This document shows positions 17,643 to 25,183 of a stretch of DNA of 64,000 bases, piece by piece. The position numbers and the translations under genes are program-made. The notes under the pieces are model-generated. The model saw only the letters and a list, made by a program, of their open reading frames with translations, searched no databases and was not told the DNA's origin. Within the stretch, counting starts at the first letter, position 1. Each line of letters opens with the position of its first letter. The DNA comes from Celerinatantimonas sp046054195. Lineage in GTDB: Bacteria; Pseudomonadota; Gammaproteobacteria; Enterobacterales; Celerinatantimonadaceae. Location: the NCBI RefSeq assembly GCF_046054195.1, contig NZ_JBEQCS010000020.1:1-64000 (forward strand), given 5' to 3'.

Positions 17643-18614
17643 ATGAAGATTCTGCCTAAATTGTTGTTAGCAAGTGCCATAACCGTCTTATTAGGCACCC
17701 AAACGGGTATGGCACAGACATTGAAACTAGCGCATGCCCTGCCAACAGAACATCCAGTTCATGCATCGTTAACCTGGTTTGCCAATCAAGTACGAAAACA
17801 AGCAAAGATCCGGGTTAAAGTCTATCCAAATGGTACCCTTGGCAATGAAACGAGCCTACTGCAAATGGTACAAAATGGGACCATCGCTTTTACCAAAGTT
17901 AGCGCAGCGCCCCTAACGGCCTTTGCACCAGATTACAAAGTACTCTCACTGCCATATCTGTACAAAAACCGAGAACAATATGACCAAATCCTGCAAGGCA
18001 AAATTGGCGATCAGATCTTAGCGTCATCCCACGCATCTGGGTTTATTGGGTTAGCATTTCTAGATGCTGGTTCTCGTAACTTTTATACCGATAAACCCAT
18101 TGTTGAACCTAGCGATTTAAATGGGCTAAAAATCCGCGTACAAAACTCGGCTATTTCAATCGATACCATCAAAGCATTGGGAGCAACCGCTGTACCACTG
18201 CCTTATGGAGAACTCTATTCTGCATTGCAACAAGGCGTTGTAGATGGTGCTGAAAACAATATTCCATCCTATTTTTCATCTCGCCACTACGAAGTAAAAA
18301 AAGTATTTTCCTATGATCATCACACCATGATCCCTGATGTACTGGTTGTATCAGCAAGTGTTTGGGATGGATTAACACCTAAACAACAGCAAATTATTCG
18401 CAAAGTCGCCAAAGAAACAGTTGCAGTACAACGTAAAAACTGGGATGCCTATGTGGATAAAGCGTTAGTGGAACTTAAAAAATACCACATTAAATTTGTC
18501 CAAAGTGATATTCCAAAATTCCAACAAGCGGTGCAGCCTGTCTATGCAAAATTTAAAAAAGAAAACCCAGATCTAGTTCCACTGTTAAATGAAATTCAAG
18601 CAAGCGAAAAATAA
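17643..18614 (+). CDS. dctP: TRAP transporter periplasmic binding protein (DctP)
   Basis: This 323-residue DctP-family protein starts with a signal peptide (cleavage likely after TGMA, before QTLKLAHALP). It has the conserved NGLKIRVQNS segment, whose Arg binds the ligand carboxylate in TRAP binding proteins, and LPYGELYSALQQGVVDGAENN. That places its ligand among organic or sugar acids such as uronates, gulonates or ketoacids. With pectin and xylan enzymes nearby, a hexuronate or glucuronate derivative is a reasonable guess but is not shown. AAGGA lies 7 bases before the ATG. A strong terminator follows. Confidence 0.9.
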   Translation: MKILPKLLLASAITVLLGTQTGMAQTLKLAHALPTEHPVHASLTWFANQVRKQAKIRVKVYPNGTLGNETSLLQMVQNGTIAFTKVSAAPLTAFAPDYKVLSLPYLYKNREQYDQILQGKIGDQILASSHASGFIGLAFLDAGSRNFYTDKPIVEPSDLNGLKIRVQNSAISIDTIKALGATAVPLPYGELYSALQQGVVDGAENNIPSYFSSRHYEVKKVFSYDHHTMIPDVLVVSASVWDGLTPKQQQIIRKVAKETVAVQRKNWDAYVDKALVELKKYHIKFVQSDIPKFQQAVQPVYAKFKKENPDLVPLLNEIQASEK

Positions 18615-18659
18615 AATTAAATATCCACTACACTGACAGTAAAACTTATTAAATTAATT

Positions 18660-18693
18660 AACAAAACCGAGCAGTTACTGGCTCGGTTTTGTT
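18660..18693. terminator. Strong bidirectional rho-independent terminator
   Basis: A perfect 13-bp stem, AACAAAACCGAGC with GCTCGGTTTTGTT, encloses an 8-base loop. It ends the TRAP operon on the plus strand. On the minus strand the T/A-rich tail TTTTGTTAATTAATTT would equally end a leftward transcript started near 18780. Confidence 0.85.
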
Positions 18694-18781
18694 CAAGAAT
18701 GAATATCATCGATTATTGATGCTATCAAATTAGATATTCAACAGAGATAATATTTCTTAAATACGATTATCTATCTATTAG

Positions 18782-18798
18782 TTGAGAATTATTCTCAA
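18782..18798. promoter_or_regulatory. Fur-box-like palindrome
   Basis: TTGAGAATTATTCTCAA is a perfect 8-1-8 palindrome. Its core TGAGAAT-N-ATTCTCA differs from the Fur 7-1-7 consensus TGATAAT-N-ATTATCA only at one symmetric pair. It lies just beyond the 3' end of the ferritin-like gene rather than in its promoter, so it may control a leftward transcript running to the terminator at 18660. Confidence 0.5.
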
Positions 18799-18804
18799 TT
18801 AATA

Positions 18805-19095
18805 TTATTCGTGGTCAGAAATAGGTTTATCTGTAAACAAAAATTCTTTTAGCTGTTTATCAAAAACGGAATTATTGCGTCGCAGCCATTCGATCATCAT
18901 CGCCGCATGTTCAATCTCTTCATCACGGTTATGTGCCATAATCGCTTTAAGTTCTTTGTTATCACTGGCATCCACACGCTGAGCATACCAATCAACGGCT
19001 TCTAGCTCTTCTTGTAGCGACATTAAACCGCGATGTAATTCCAACGTTTGCTGGGATAGTTTTTCACGTGGCTCGTGTAATGATTCACTAGACAT
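18805..19095 (-). CDS. Encapsulated-ferritin-like protein (EncFtn family) without targeting tail
   Basis: This 96-residue two-helix protein closely matches the ferroxidase cargo EncFtn of Rhodospirillum rubrum, including EELEAVDWY.QRVDAS and AHNRDEE.EHAAM..EWLRRN. The iron-binding residues are present at Glu30, Glu32, Trp36, Tyr37, Glu60 and His63 (two positions offset from the R. rubrum numbering). In encapsulin systems it forms an annular decamer that oxidises Fe2+ inside the shell. Here the protein stops right after the helices (PISDHE), so the C-terminal shell-targeting peptide is absent, and no encapsulin gene lies in the window. It may be a free iron-oxidising protein or work with a shell encoded elsewhere. 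AGGA lies six bases before the ATG. Confidence 0.85.
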   Translation of the reverse strand: MSSESLHEPREKLSQQTLELHRGLMSLQEELEAVDWYAQRVDASDNKELKAIMAHNRDEEIEHAAMMIEWLRRNNSVFDKQLKEFLFTDKPISDHE

Positions 19096-19226
19096 ATATT
19101 TTCCTCATATTATTGAAAATTAGTCGAACTGAACTTACGAGTTAATTACCATACGCCAACAAAGTACGCTTGATCAACACCTTTAATAAAACTATTAGAT
19201 GCCAACATATAACACGTTAAAAAACC

Positions 19227-19250
19227 AAGGGCGTTTATAAAAACGCCCTT
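19227..19250. terminator. Rho-independent terminator after apbE
   Basis: A perfect 10-bp stem, AAGGGCGTTT with AAACGCCCTT, encloses an ATAA loop. The minus strand continues with GGTTTTTT. It lies 5 bases beyond the apbE stop codon. Confidence 0.85.
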
Positions 19251-19255
19251 TTGCT

Positions 19256-20317
19256 TTAATTTTTAGCATTAAAAGTAACGCGTTTAGAGGACTCTAACGC
19301 AGGACTTTCAAATGGCGTTAACGTCTTTTTATCCTTGCGAATAAAAAAGACTGACAAGTGCTGGCTTTTTGCAACTGCCATGCCTTCTTTTGGCCCTAAA
19401 CACAGCATTGCTGTCGCCCATGCATCACTGACTTTAGCTTCATGGCCAAAGACTGAAGCGGACACCAAGTCATGGGTAATCGGTGCCCCCGTGCGCGGAT
19501 CGAGAATATGTGAATACTCTTTACCTTTTTCATCAAATGAATGGTGATAGGTCCCTGATGTATCGATGGTGACGCCACTTTCATCGTTAATGGTCACAAT
19601 ACGATACGGAACAATGCCATCTTTGGTCGGAATCGGACGCTCAATCGCAATACGCCATTTTTCACCACCGGGTTTATGGCCTTTGACTTTCATATCGCCG
19701 CCGAATTCGACGATGTAGTTATGAATCCCATCATTTTGCAAAATCTGACTCAGCTTGCCGATGGTGTAACCTTCTCCCATTGATGAGAAATCCAGTTGCA
19801 CGCCAGGCAACGTTTTACGGATCATGCCGCGGGCTTTATCCACTTCAACTTTATCGATGCCCAAATCATGTTTTACCGCAGCTATCTGACTTTTGCTTGG
19901 AACATGCAACACATCTTTATGAAATCCCCACAAGCTAAACAGCGGCCCAATGGTTGGGTCATAACACCCTTGAGTCTTGGCATTGATATCTTTGGCAAGC
20001 TCAATCAGATTGATGAAATCTTTTGAGGCTTTTTGCCATTTAGTTGATGAACTGTGATTAAACTGAGAAATGTATGAATCATCACGCCAAGTCGATAACT
20101 CTTTATCAATACTGGCTAATTTGTTGGAAAACTGCTCTTGAACTTTATCTTTAGATACCAGCTTTTGGCTCCACCAGCTAATGTGGTAGGTTGTGCCTTG
20201 GGCATATCCTGATAATTTTTCGATCTTAATCGGCTTTGAACAGCTGCTTAAAAGCAAAGCTAATAAGCCCACCAACAGGCATACAATGCCTGAGCGAAAC
20301 AAATTGCGCTTAAACAT
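19256..20317 (-). CDS. apbE: FAD:protein FMN transferase (ApbE), lipoprotein
   Basis: This 353-residue protein attaches FMN covalently to threonines of flavoproteins such as the RnfG/NqrC subunits. It has a lipoprotein signal ending in LLSSC, so it is membrane-anchored in the periplasm. Family landmarks in order are GTTYHISWW, TWRDDSYISQFN, CYDPTIGPLFSLWGF, LDFSSMGEGYTIGKL, YIVEFGGDMKVKG, and the Mg/FAD segment HILDPRTGAPI with VSDAWATAMLCLG. The ATG at 20317 gives a clean signal peptide; an upstream GTG would add 18 residues that spoil it. No Nqr or Rnf genes are adjacent. An unusual nested inverted repeat lies between it and the peptidase gene upstream. Confidence 0.92.
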   Translation of the reverse strand: MFKRNLFRSGIVCLLVGLLALLLSSCSKPIKIEKLSGYAQGTTYHISWWSQKLVSKDKVQEQFSNKLASIDKELSTWRDDSYISQFNHSSSTKWQKASKDFINLIELAKDINAKTQGCYDPTIGPLFSLWGFHKDVLHVPSKSQIAAVKHDLGIDKVEVDKARGMIRKTLPGVQLDFSSMGEGYTIGKLSQILQNDGIHNYIVEFGGDMKVKGHKPGGEKWRIAIERPIPTKDGIVPYRIVTINDESGVTIDTSGTYHHSFDEKGKEYSHILDPRTGAPITHDLVSASVFGHEAKVSDAWATAMLCLGPKEGMAVAKSQHLSVFFIRKDKKTLTPFESPALESSKRVTFNAKN

Positions 20318-20375
20318 GAACGATTTTATCCATCGACATAAATAAGCAAAGTCTACCAGCGCACCGGACACTGCG

Positions 20376-20440
20376 CTAGAGCGATAAGCCCTTGATGATG
20401 GGCCAAGAGCTTATCGGCGAACAACGCTTGCTCGCTCTAG
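20376..20440. repeat. Nested inverted repeat between pip1 and apbE
   Basis: An outer 9-bp pair (CTAGAGCGA at 20376, TCGCTCTAG at 20432) encloses an inner 8-bp pair (CGATAAGC at 20382, GCTTATCG at 20409). Inside that, CTTG pairs with CAAG. The outer and inner arms share three bases, so the two pairings compete. It covers the pip1 stop codon and lacks a T-run; it could be a transcript-stabilising hairpin or a REP-like unit. Confidence 0.5.
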
Positions 20441-21336
20441 AGTTGATAATCGCTAAAAAAGCGATTAATTCGAGCCATACACAGCTCACGTTCTTCAACA
20501 TGAGGCATATGGCTGGAATTGGCAAAAACTTCCCACTCAACCGTTGGGATTAGATCGAAATAAGGTTGCACCGCTTCTTTGGTCGCTTCATCATAAAAGC
20601 CAGAGATAAGCAGCACCGGAACATTAATGCGTGCAACCCGCTCAATGATGCTCCAGTCTTTCATCGAGCCAATCACATGAAACTCAGTTGGGCCATTCAT
20701 GGCATGATAAACACTTGGATCATCGTCCATCGCATCAAACGTACGCCGCACTTCCTCAGGCCAAGGGTCAAGGCGACAAACATGGCGCTGATAAAATACA
20801 TCACTTGCAGCTTTATACTCGGGTGAATCGATGGTGCCAGCTTGCTCATGGGCAAGTAATGTCTGCTGCACATCTTCGGGTAATTGCGCGCGCAGCCCAG
20901 CTGCCGCTTCCAGCCATAACTGCATCGAGGCAGGGGAGTTGGCAATAATAACGCCTTTCAAACCAGGCAATCGACGCACCGCTTGTTCAGCGCAAAGCAT
21001 GCCGCCCCATGATTGACCAAGTAACAGAAAGTTATCAGCAATGCCAAGGTGCGATAATAAATTATCCATCTCCTGTTGAAACAGTTCGACCTGCCAGAAC
21101 TCGCTGGGTTTATCCCGAAGGTGAGTTGAGTTGCCGTTACCAAGTTGATCATAGTGAATGATTGGCCGGCCGCTGGCGGCTAAATCTGCAAAAGAATCGA
21201 TATAGTCATGTGTGCATCCCGGTCCACCATGCACCACCACCAGTGGGGTCAGCGATGAGTCTGCCAGCGAGCCGGTAATCCGATACCAAGTCTGATATTC
21301 ACCAAAAGGCACTCGTCCTTCGCTCTGAGTTACCAT
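20437..21336 (-). CDS. Proline iminopeptidase-like S33 hydrolase (pip1)
   Basis: This 299-residue alpha/beta hydrolase is of the proline iminopeptidase / L-amino-acid amidase type. The oxyanion segment HGGPGC, the nucleophile elbow GQSWGG (Ser), the acid Asp in ISGFYDEAT and the His in NSSHMPHVEE are all present. PSEFWQVELFQQEMDNL and HVCRLDPWP are typical of the PIP family. The start at 21336 has GGAG five bases upstream. It is read in the same direction as the LuxR solo, 111 bases upstream; a motif in that gap (21391-21411) also occurs before pip2. Pip genes beside LuxR solos are the hallmark targets of plant-responsive regulators such as OryR, XccR and PipR, so this enzyme probably modifies or degrades a plant-derived amide signal or peptide. 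Confidence 0.85.
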   Translation of the reverse strand: MVTQSEGRVPFGEYQTWYRITGSLADSSLTPLVVVHGGPGCTHDYIDSFADLAASGRPIIHYDQLGNGNSTHLRDKPSEFWQVELFQQEMDNLLSHLGIADNFLLLGQSWGGMLCAEQAVRRLPGLKGVIIANSPASMQLWLEAAAGLRAQLPEDVQQTLLAHEQAGTIDSPEYKAASDVFYQRHVCRLDPWPEEVRRTFDAMDDDPSVYHAMNGPTEFHVIGSMKDWSIIERVARINVPVLLISGFYDEATKEAVQPYFDLIPTVEWEVFANSSHMPHVEERELCMARINRFFSDYQL

Positions 21337-21390
21337 AAGTTCTCCAAATCGATAAATGACTTCGCAAGCGTAACGAAACCAACCGATTGT

Positions 21391-21411
21391 GGAACCTAGC
21401 AAAATTGATAG
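21391..21411 (-). promoter_or_regulatory. Candidate LuxR-solo operator upstream of pip1
   Basis: Read on the minus strand this is CTATCAATTTTGCTAG followed by GTTCC. The same string with one base change and one base fewer occurs upstream of pip2 at 22374. It ends 54 bases before the pip1 start codon. The CTA...TAG ends give it partial dyad symmetry, as in lux boxes. Confidence 0.55.
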
Positions 21412-21447
21412 AAATAATTAGAAATTTACTCAGCTTGCCCATTTAAG

Positions 21448-22179
21448 TTAATCAAGCAAGCGATAATGCATCGCCCGCACAACTGCTTCGACTCGGTTAG
21501 TCGCGCCCAACTTATGCACGGCCGTATTTAAATGCAGCGTGACGGTTGCGACCGAGCGATAAATTTGCGCGGCTATCTCTTTAGCGGTTAACCCTTGGGC
21601 GGCATAAGACAGACATTCGCGCTCTCGCGGCGTTAACTCAATAAGCGAACAGCGGCGGGTCTTGCCATCAAAAAATGGGTAGATCTGCTCTTGAAACTGC
21701 ATTGCGAGCAACCCAAATTGAGCCAGCTGGCCAGTGAGATCGTTTTCTTTATCAATGCCCCGCATCATTGCCGTCAGTGTCGCAAACCCACCTTCTGGTA
21801 AGTGCAACGGCACGGTAATGCCACTGGCCATATCGTTATCATTAAGGTAATCGCCAACAGGCGAGCGGGTTTCGTTTAAAATTGAACGAAGTAAGGTTCG
21901 TTCTGGATTTCGATACGACCAAACAAACGGTGCGCAGCGATTCAGAGCAAAACGTTGTACCGGATCAATCTGATAATAACCATGCTCACTCCACAGCGTC
22001 TGCATATCCTCTGGAGCCTGCTGCATACGCAATAGCGAAGGGGTAATTAGCTCACCCTCAAGAGACAATGGCACCGGAGTAAAGTCATAAATAACCGCCT
22101 CAAAGCCCATATGCTGAATTTGCGTATTAAGACTATCGAAACAGCTATCAAGAGATAACTCAGCGTTCATTTGTGGCAT
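21448..22179 (-). CDS. LuxR-family solo regulator of the plant-signal (OryR/PipR) type
   Basis: This roughly 243-residue transcription factor has an N-terminal autoinducer-binding domain and a C-terminal LuxR helix-turn-helix (LTPRERECLSYAAQGLTAKEIA...SVATVTLHLN.AVHKLGA.NRVEAV). By register with TraR, the ligand-pocket Trp57 is Met and Tyr61 is Trp (EDMQTLWSEHGYYQIDP), while Asp70, Pro71 and Trp85 are kept. That double change defines the LuxR solos of plant-associated bacteria that answer plant compounds rather than acyl-homoserine lactones. No luxI lies nearby. Flanking pip genes on both sides and a peptide ABC transporter complete the picture. The second of two adjacent ATGs (22179) is preferred because AGGAGG then has five bases of spacing; 22182 is also possible. 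Confidence 0.88.
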   Translation of the reverse strand: MPQMNAELSLDSCFDSLNTQIQHMGFEAVIYDFTPVPLSLEGELITPSLLRMQQAPEDMQTLWSEHGYYQIDPVQRFALNRCAPFVWSYRNPERTLLRSILNETRSPVGDYLNDNDMASGITVPLHLPEGGFATLTAMMRGIDKENDLTGQLAQFGLLAMQFQEQIYPFFDGKTRRCSLIELTPRERECLSYAAQGLTAKEIAAQIYRSVATVTLHLNTAVHKLGATNRVEAVVRAMHYRLLD

Positions 22180-22324
22180 CATTGCCTCCTCTGACCTAGA
22201 TCCTGAACGAATAAATGCAAAAAAAGCGCCATTTTAGGAAGGTAGCAGCTATTAGCAGCGACTTAGCACAAATGGCACAGCTACGCCCAGAGCAGTGCAA
22301 ATCACCCATAATTTAAGCAAAAAA

Positions 22325-22341
22325 TGCACTCATTTAGTGCA
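22325..22341. promoter_or_regulatory. Inverted repeat TGCACT-N5-AGTGCA
   Basis: A perfect 6-bp dyad spaced by five bases lies in the luxR-pip2 divergent promoter region, nearer to luxR than the shared pip motif. It could be an operator for luxR itself or another regulator. No copy is seen upstream of pip1. Confidence 0.3.
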
Positions 22342-22373
22342 AGCGAGTTCATTTACCCCTCTTCAAACAAAAA

Positions 22374-22393
22374 CTATCAATTTTACTAGTTCC
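22374..22393 (+). promoter_or_regulatory. Candidate LuxR-solo operator upstream of pip2
   Basis: CTATCAATTTTACTAG followed by TTCC repeats the pip1 promoter motif (21391-21411) almost exactly and ends 58 bases before the pip2 start, nearly the same distance as at pip1. A GTAATC sequence about 20 bases further may be part of the -10 region. Confidence 0.55.
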
Positions 22394-22451
22394 TTAATGG
22401 ACCTTTGTTTGCGTAATCTGCTTACAAAGCTCAAAAGATAAAGGGACACGG

Positions 22452-23354
22452 ATGCAGTATCAGGAGTTAAAGCCGGATAAAACCCACCGAATAACCGTCG
22501 ATAGTTATCAGGTGATAGCCTATGAATTTGGTCAAGGTGATGACGTTATCTTGTGCCTTAATGGCGGCCCCGGATTACCCTGTGACTATCTGCGTGAGGC
22601 CCACTCACCTTTAAAAGAACATGGCTATCGCGTCATTGCCTTTGATCAGTTAGGCACCGGGGCATCCGATAGGCCAGAGGATGCAACGCTTTGGCAAATT
22701 GATCGTTACGTTGAAGAGGTACGCACGGTCTGTGACTATTTTGGGCTTAAAAAAGTTCATCTGCTGGGCCATTCCTGGGGAGGCTGGTTGGCCATTGAAT
22801 ATGTACTGACCTACCCCGAACAAGTGGCCAGCTTATTACTGGAAAATACCGTCGCGGATATTCCTCATCTCAAACAGGAACTCTTACGCCTAAAAGCGGC
22901 TTTAGGTGAGCAAACCGTTGCTATGATGCTACGTCATGAAGCTCAAGGAACCCTTGAGCATCCCGCGTATCAAGCTGCCGTGACGCTTTTAACCTACCAG
23001 CATGTCTGTCGGCTTGATACTTGGCCAGCGCCGCTTGAGCGCTCGCTTGGCGACTGGAATATGGGGCCCTACCAAACCATGCAGGGCGCGAATGAATTTT
23101 TATACACTGGCAATTTAAAAGATTGGTGTCGCGTTGAACAGCTCAAACAGGTGCAAACCCCAGCACTGATTACGACCGGGCAATATGATGAATTAACCCC
23201 TGCTTGTGCCGCTCGTATTAAAGAAGGGCTTCCTCACAGTGAATTGACGGTTTTTGCCAACGCCAGCCACATGCCTTTTTATGAAGAACCGCAATCGTAC
23301 TATCCCGTGGTTCTAGATTTCTTAAATCGTCATCGCATCAGCGCCGTTAACTGA
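22452..23354 (+). CDS. Proline iminopeptidase-like S33 hydrolase (pip2)
   Basis: This 300-residue alpha/beta hydrolase is paralogous to pip1. It has NGGPGLPCDYL in place of the usual HGGPG, a nucleophile elbow GHSWGG, the acid in TTGQYDELTPA and the His in NASHMPFYEEP. Divergence from pip1 suggests a different substrate in the same signalling module. It is the first gene of a plus-strand run that continues directly (10-base gap) into a complete peptide/nickel-type ABC transporter, so uptake and hydrolysis of the same amide or peptide are likely coupled. It is divergent from the LuxR solo across a 272-base promoter region containing the shared motif. The AAAGGGAC ribosome site fits the ATG at 22452. 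Confidence 0.86.
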   Translation: MQYQELKPDKTHRITVDSYQVIAYEFGQGDDVILCLNGGPGLPCDYLREAHSPLKEHGYRVIAFDQLGTGASDRPEDATLWQIDRYVEEVRTVCDYFGLKKVHLLGHSWGGWLAIEYVLTYPEQVASLLLENTVADIPHLKQELLRLKAALGEQTVAMMLRHEAQGTLEHPAYQAAVTLLTYQHVCRLDTWPAPLERSLGDWNMGPYQTMQGANEFLYTGNLKDWCRVEQLKQVQTPALITTGQYDELTPACAARIKEGLPHSELTVFANASHMPFYEEPQSYYPVVLDFLNRHRISAVN

Positions 23355-23364
23355 GAGCTCGAAT

Positions 23365-24303
23365 ATGCATCGTTACCGATTTTTACTCTTGCGACCCTTT
23401 CAGCTGATCCCTGTCTTATTTGGGATCAGCATCATCACTTTCGCAATCATTCATGCCATCCCGGGCGATCCGGCCCGAGTATTGTTAGGAACTCGCTCAA
23501 CACCTGCGGCAATTGCTCAAATTCATGCCGAATATGGGCTTGATAAACCCCTGCCCGTGCAATATGTCTACTTTTTAAAACATCTGCTCCAAGGTGAGTT
23601 AGGCCGCTCAATTATCTACAAAACCGATACACTGAGCCTGCTTGCCGACCGCTTTGAGCCTACCTTCATGTTGGTATTGGGCAGTGTGCTGCTGGCTATT
23701 TTTATGGCGCTGCCACTGGCATCCCTTGCTGCTCGCAAACAGGGGAAATTAGCTGACACCACTATTCGCCTGTTTTCAACCGCCGGGCTTGGATTTCCGC
23801 CTTTTTGGCTCGGCATCATGTTGATTATTGTCTTAAGTGTTAGCTGGCACCTGTTCCCAGTTTCAGGCTACGGTTGGGACTGGGGCGAGAAACTTGCCCA
23901 TCTGGTGCTTCCTTGTTTGACCGCCGCGCTATCTTTAGCAGCTATTTTAATTCGCAGCCTGCGCGCGGCTTTCATCCGTGAAATGGCCTCTGATTACGCC
24001 ACTGCCGCCAGAGCTCGCGGCCAATCAGAACGGCGTATTTTCTGGCGCCATGTGCTCCCTAACTCCATTGTGCCCATCATCAATCTGTTAGCGGTCAATA
24101 TTAGCTGGCTTATCGGTGGTTCGGTCGTCATCGAATCGGTCTTTGGTCTTCCGGGGCTTGGGCGATTACTGGTCAAAGCCATTTTTAGCCGCGATTACAT
24201 GGTGATCGAAGGCGTTGTTTTACTGTTTGCAATATCGACCGTCATCGTCAACCTGATTGCCGATATGCTAACTGTCGCCATCGACTCGAGGATTAAATTA
24301 TGA
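23365..24303 (+). CDS. Peptide ABC transporter permease 1 (DppB/OppB type)
   Basis: This 312-residue inner-membrane permease has six hydrophobic segments, the N-terminal GISIITFAIIHAIPGDPARVLLG signature of DppB-like subunits, and the EAA loop (DYATAARARGQSERRIFWRHVLPNS) that contacts the ATPases. Its gene lies 10 bases after pip2 and overlaps the second permease gene by 4 bases (ATGA). The ribosome site is weak, consistent with translational coupling. In the PipR system of plant-associated pseudomonads a transporter of this class is needed for the plant-signal response. Confidence 0.88.
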   Translation: MHRYRFLLLRPFQLIPVLFGISIITFAIIHAIPGDPARVLLGTRSTPAAIAQIHAEYGLDKPLPVQYVYFLKHLLQGELGRSIIYKTDTLSLLADRFEPTFMLVLGSVLLAIFMALPLASLAARKQGKLADTTIRLFSTAGLGFPPFWLGIMLIIVLSVSWHLFPVSGYGWDWGEKLAHLVLPCLTAALSLAAILIRSLRAAFIREMASDYATAARARGQSERRIFWRHVLPNSIVPIINLLAVNISWLIGGSVVIESVFGLPGLGRLLVKAIFSRDYMVIEGVVLLFAISTVIVNLIADMLTVAIDSRIKL

Positions 24304-25178
24304 GTCACGATACGACCATTGCAGTTGAAAAAAACTACCTTAAGTTTTTAAACAATCTCTGTCACAAATTATTACATCTTCCCCAAAGCACTACGTTAAC
24401 CATTGGCTTGTGCATTGTTTTGGGTTGGGTTTTCTTAGCTATCTTTGCCCCCTGGATAGCCCCTTACGACCCAATCACTCAAGATTTAACCGCGCAGTTA
24501 GCACCGATGAGCTGGCACCACTGGCTGGGCACCGATAACTTTGGCCGAGATATTCTCTCGCGCATTTTATTTAGCGCTCGAGTTGATATTCAAATCTGTA
24601 TCTTAGGGGTCATTTTCCCTTTTATGATCGGCACCATTCTTGGCGCGTTAAGCGGCTACTTTGGTGGCTGGGTTGATAGCGTACTGATGCGCATCATTGA
24701 TGTGGTATTGGCCTTTCCATTTTTGGTACTAATGTTGGCGATCATTACCATTTTGGGCCCCGGATTAAGTAGCTTTTATATTGCAATGGCGCTAGTTGGT
24801 TGGGTTTCCTATGCCCGTATTGTGCGTGCTCGGGTCCTGGTGTTAAAACAAAGTGATTTCATCATGGCCGTGAAAAGCCTCGGTTATAGCCATACCCGCA
24901 TTATCTTCATTCATGTCTTACCTAATGTCATTGCCGATGCCATCGTCTTTTCCATGTCTGATGCCGTACTCGTTTTGCTCAACGGCGCGGCCATCAGCTA
25001 CCTCGGACTTGGCGTGCAGCCTCCTGTTCCGGAATGGGGTGTGATGGTCACCGAAGGTCAGGGATTTATCACCACCAATTGGTGGCTCACCGCATTCCCC
25101 GGAATCGCCATTGTTTTACTCGCCATCGGATTTAGTTTTATTGCCGACGGTTTAAGTGACCGACGCAAGGGAGTCTGA
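24300..25178 (+). CDS. Peptide ABC transporter permease 2 (DppC/OppC type)
   Basis: This 292-residue permease has the OppC N-terminal region (AIFAPWIAPYDPI..DL), the HWLGTDNFGRDILSRILF motif and an EAA loop near KSLGYSHTRIIFIHVLPN. It pairs with the DppB-like subunit upstream, with which it overlaps by 4 bases. The first roughly 35 residues are a hydrophilic extension before TM1. Confidence 0.88.
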   Translation: MSHDTTIAVEKNYLKFLNNLCHKLLHLPQSTTLTIGLCIVLGWVFLAIFAPWIAPYDPITQDLTAQLAPMSWHHWLGTDNFGRDILSRILFSARVDIQICILGVIFPFMIGTILGALSGYFGGWVDSVLMRIIDVVLAFPFLVLMLAIITILGPGLSSFYIAMALVGWVSYARIVRARVLVLKQSDFIMAVKSLGYSHTRIIFIHVLPNVIADAIVFSMSDAVLVLLNGAAISYLGLGVQPPVPEWGVMVTEGQGFITTNWWLTAFPGIAIVLLAIGFSFIADGLSDRRKGV

Positions 25179-25183
25179 AAAAG

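Noticed and set aside
20437..23354. A classic AHL quorum-sensing pair.
   Set aside because: No luxI homologue lies near and the two key ligand-pocket residues are changed; the LuxI-fold protein at 50432 belongs to the thermostable-hemolysin family and is far away.
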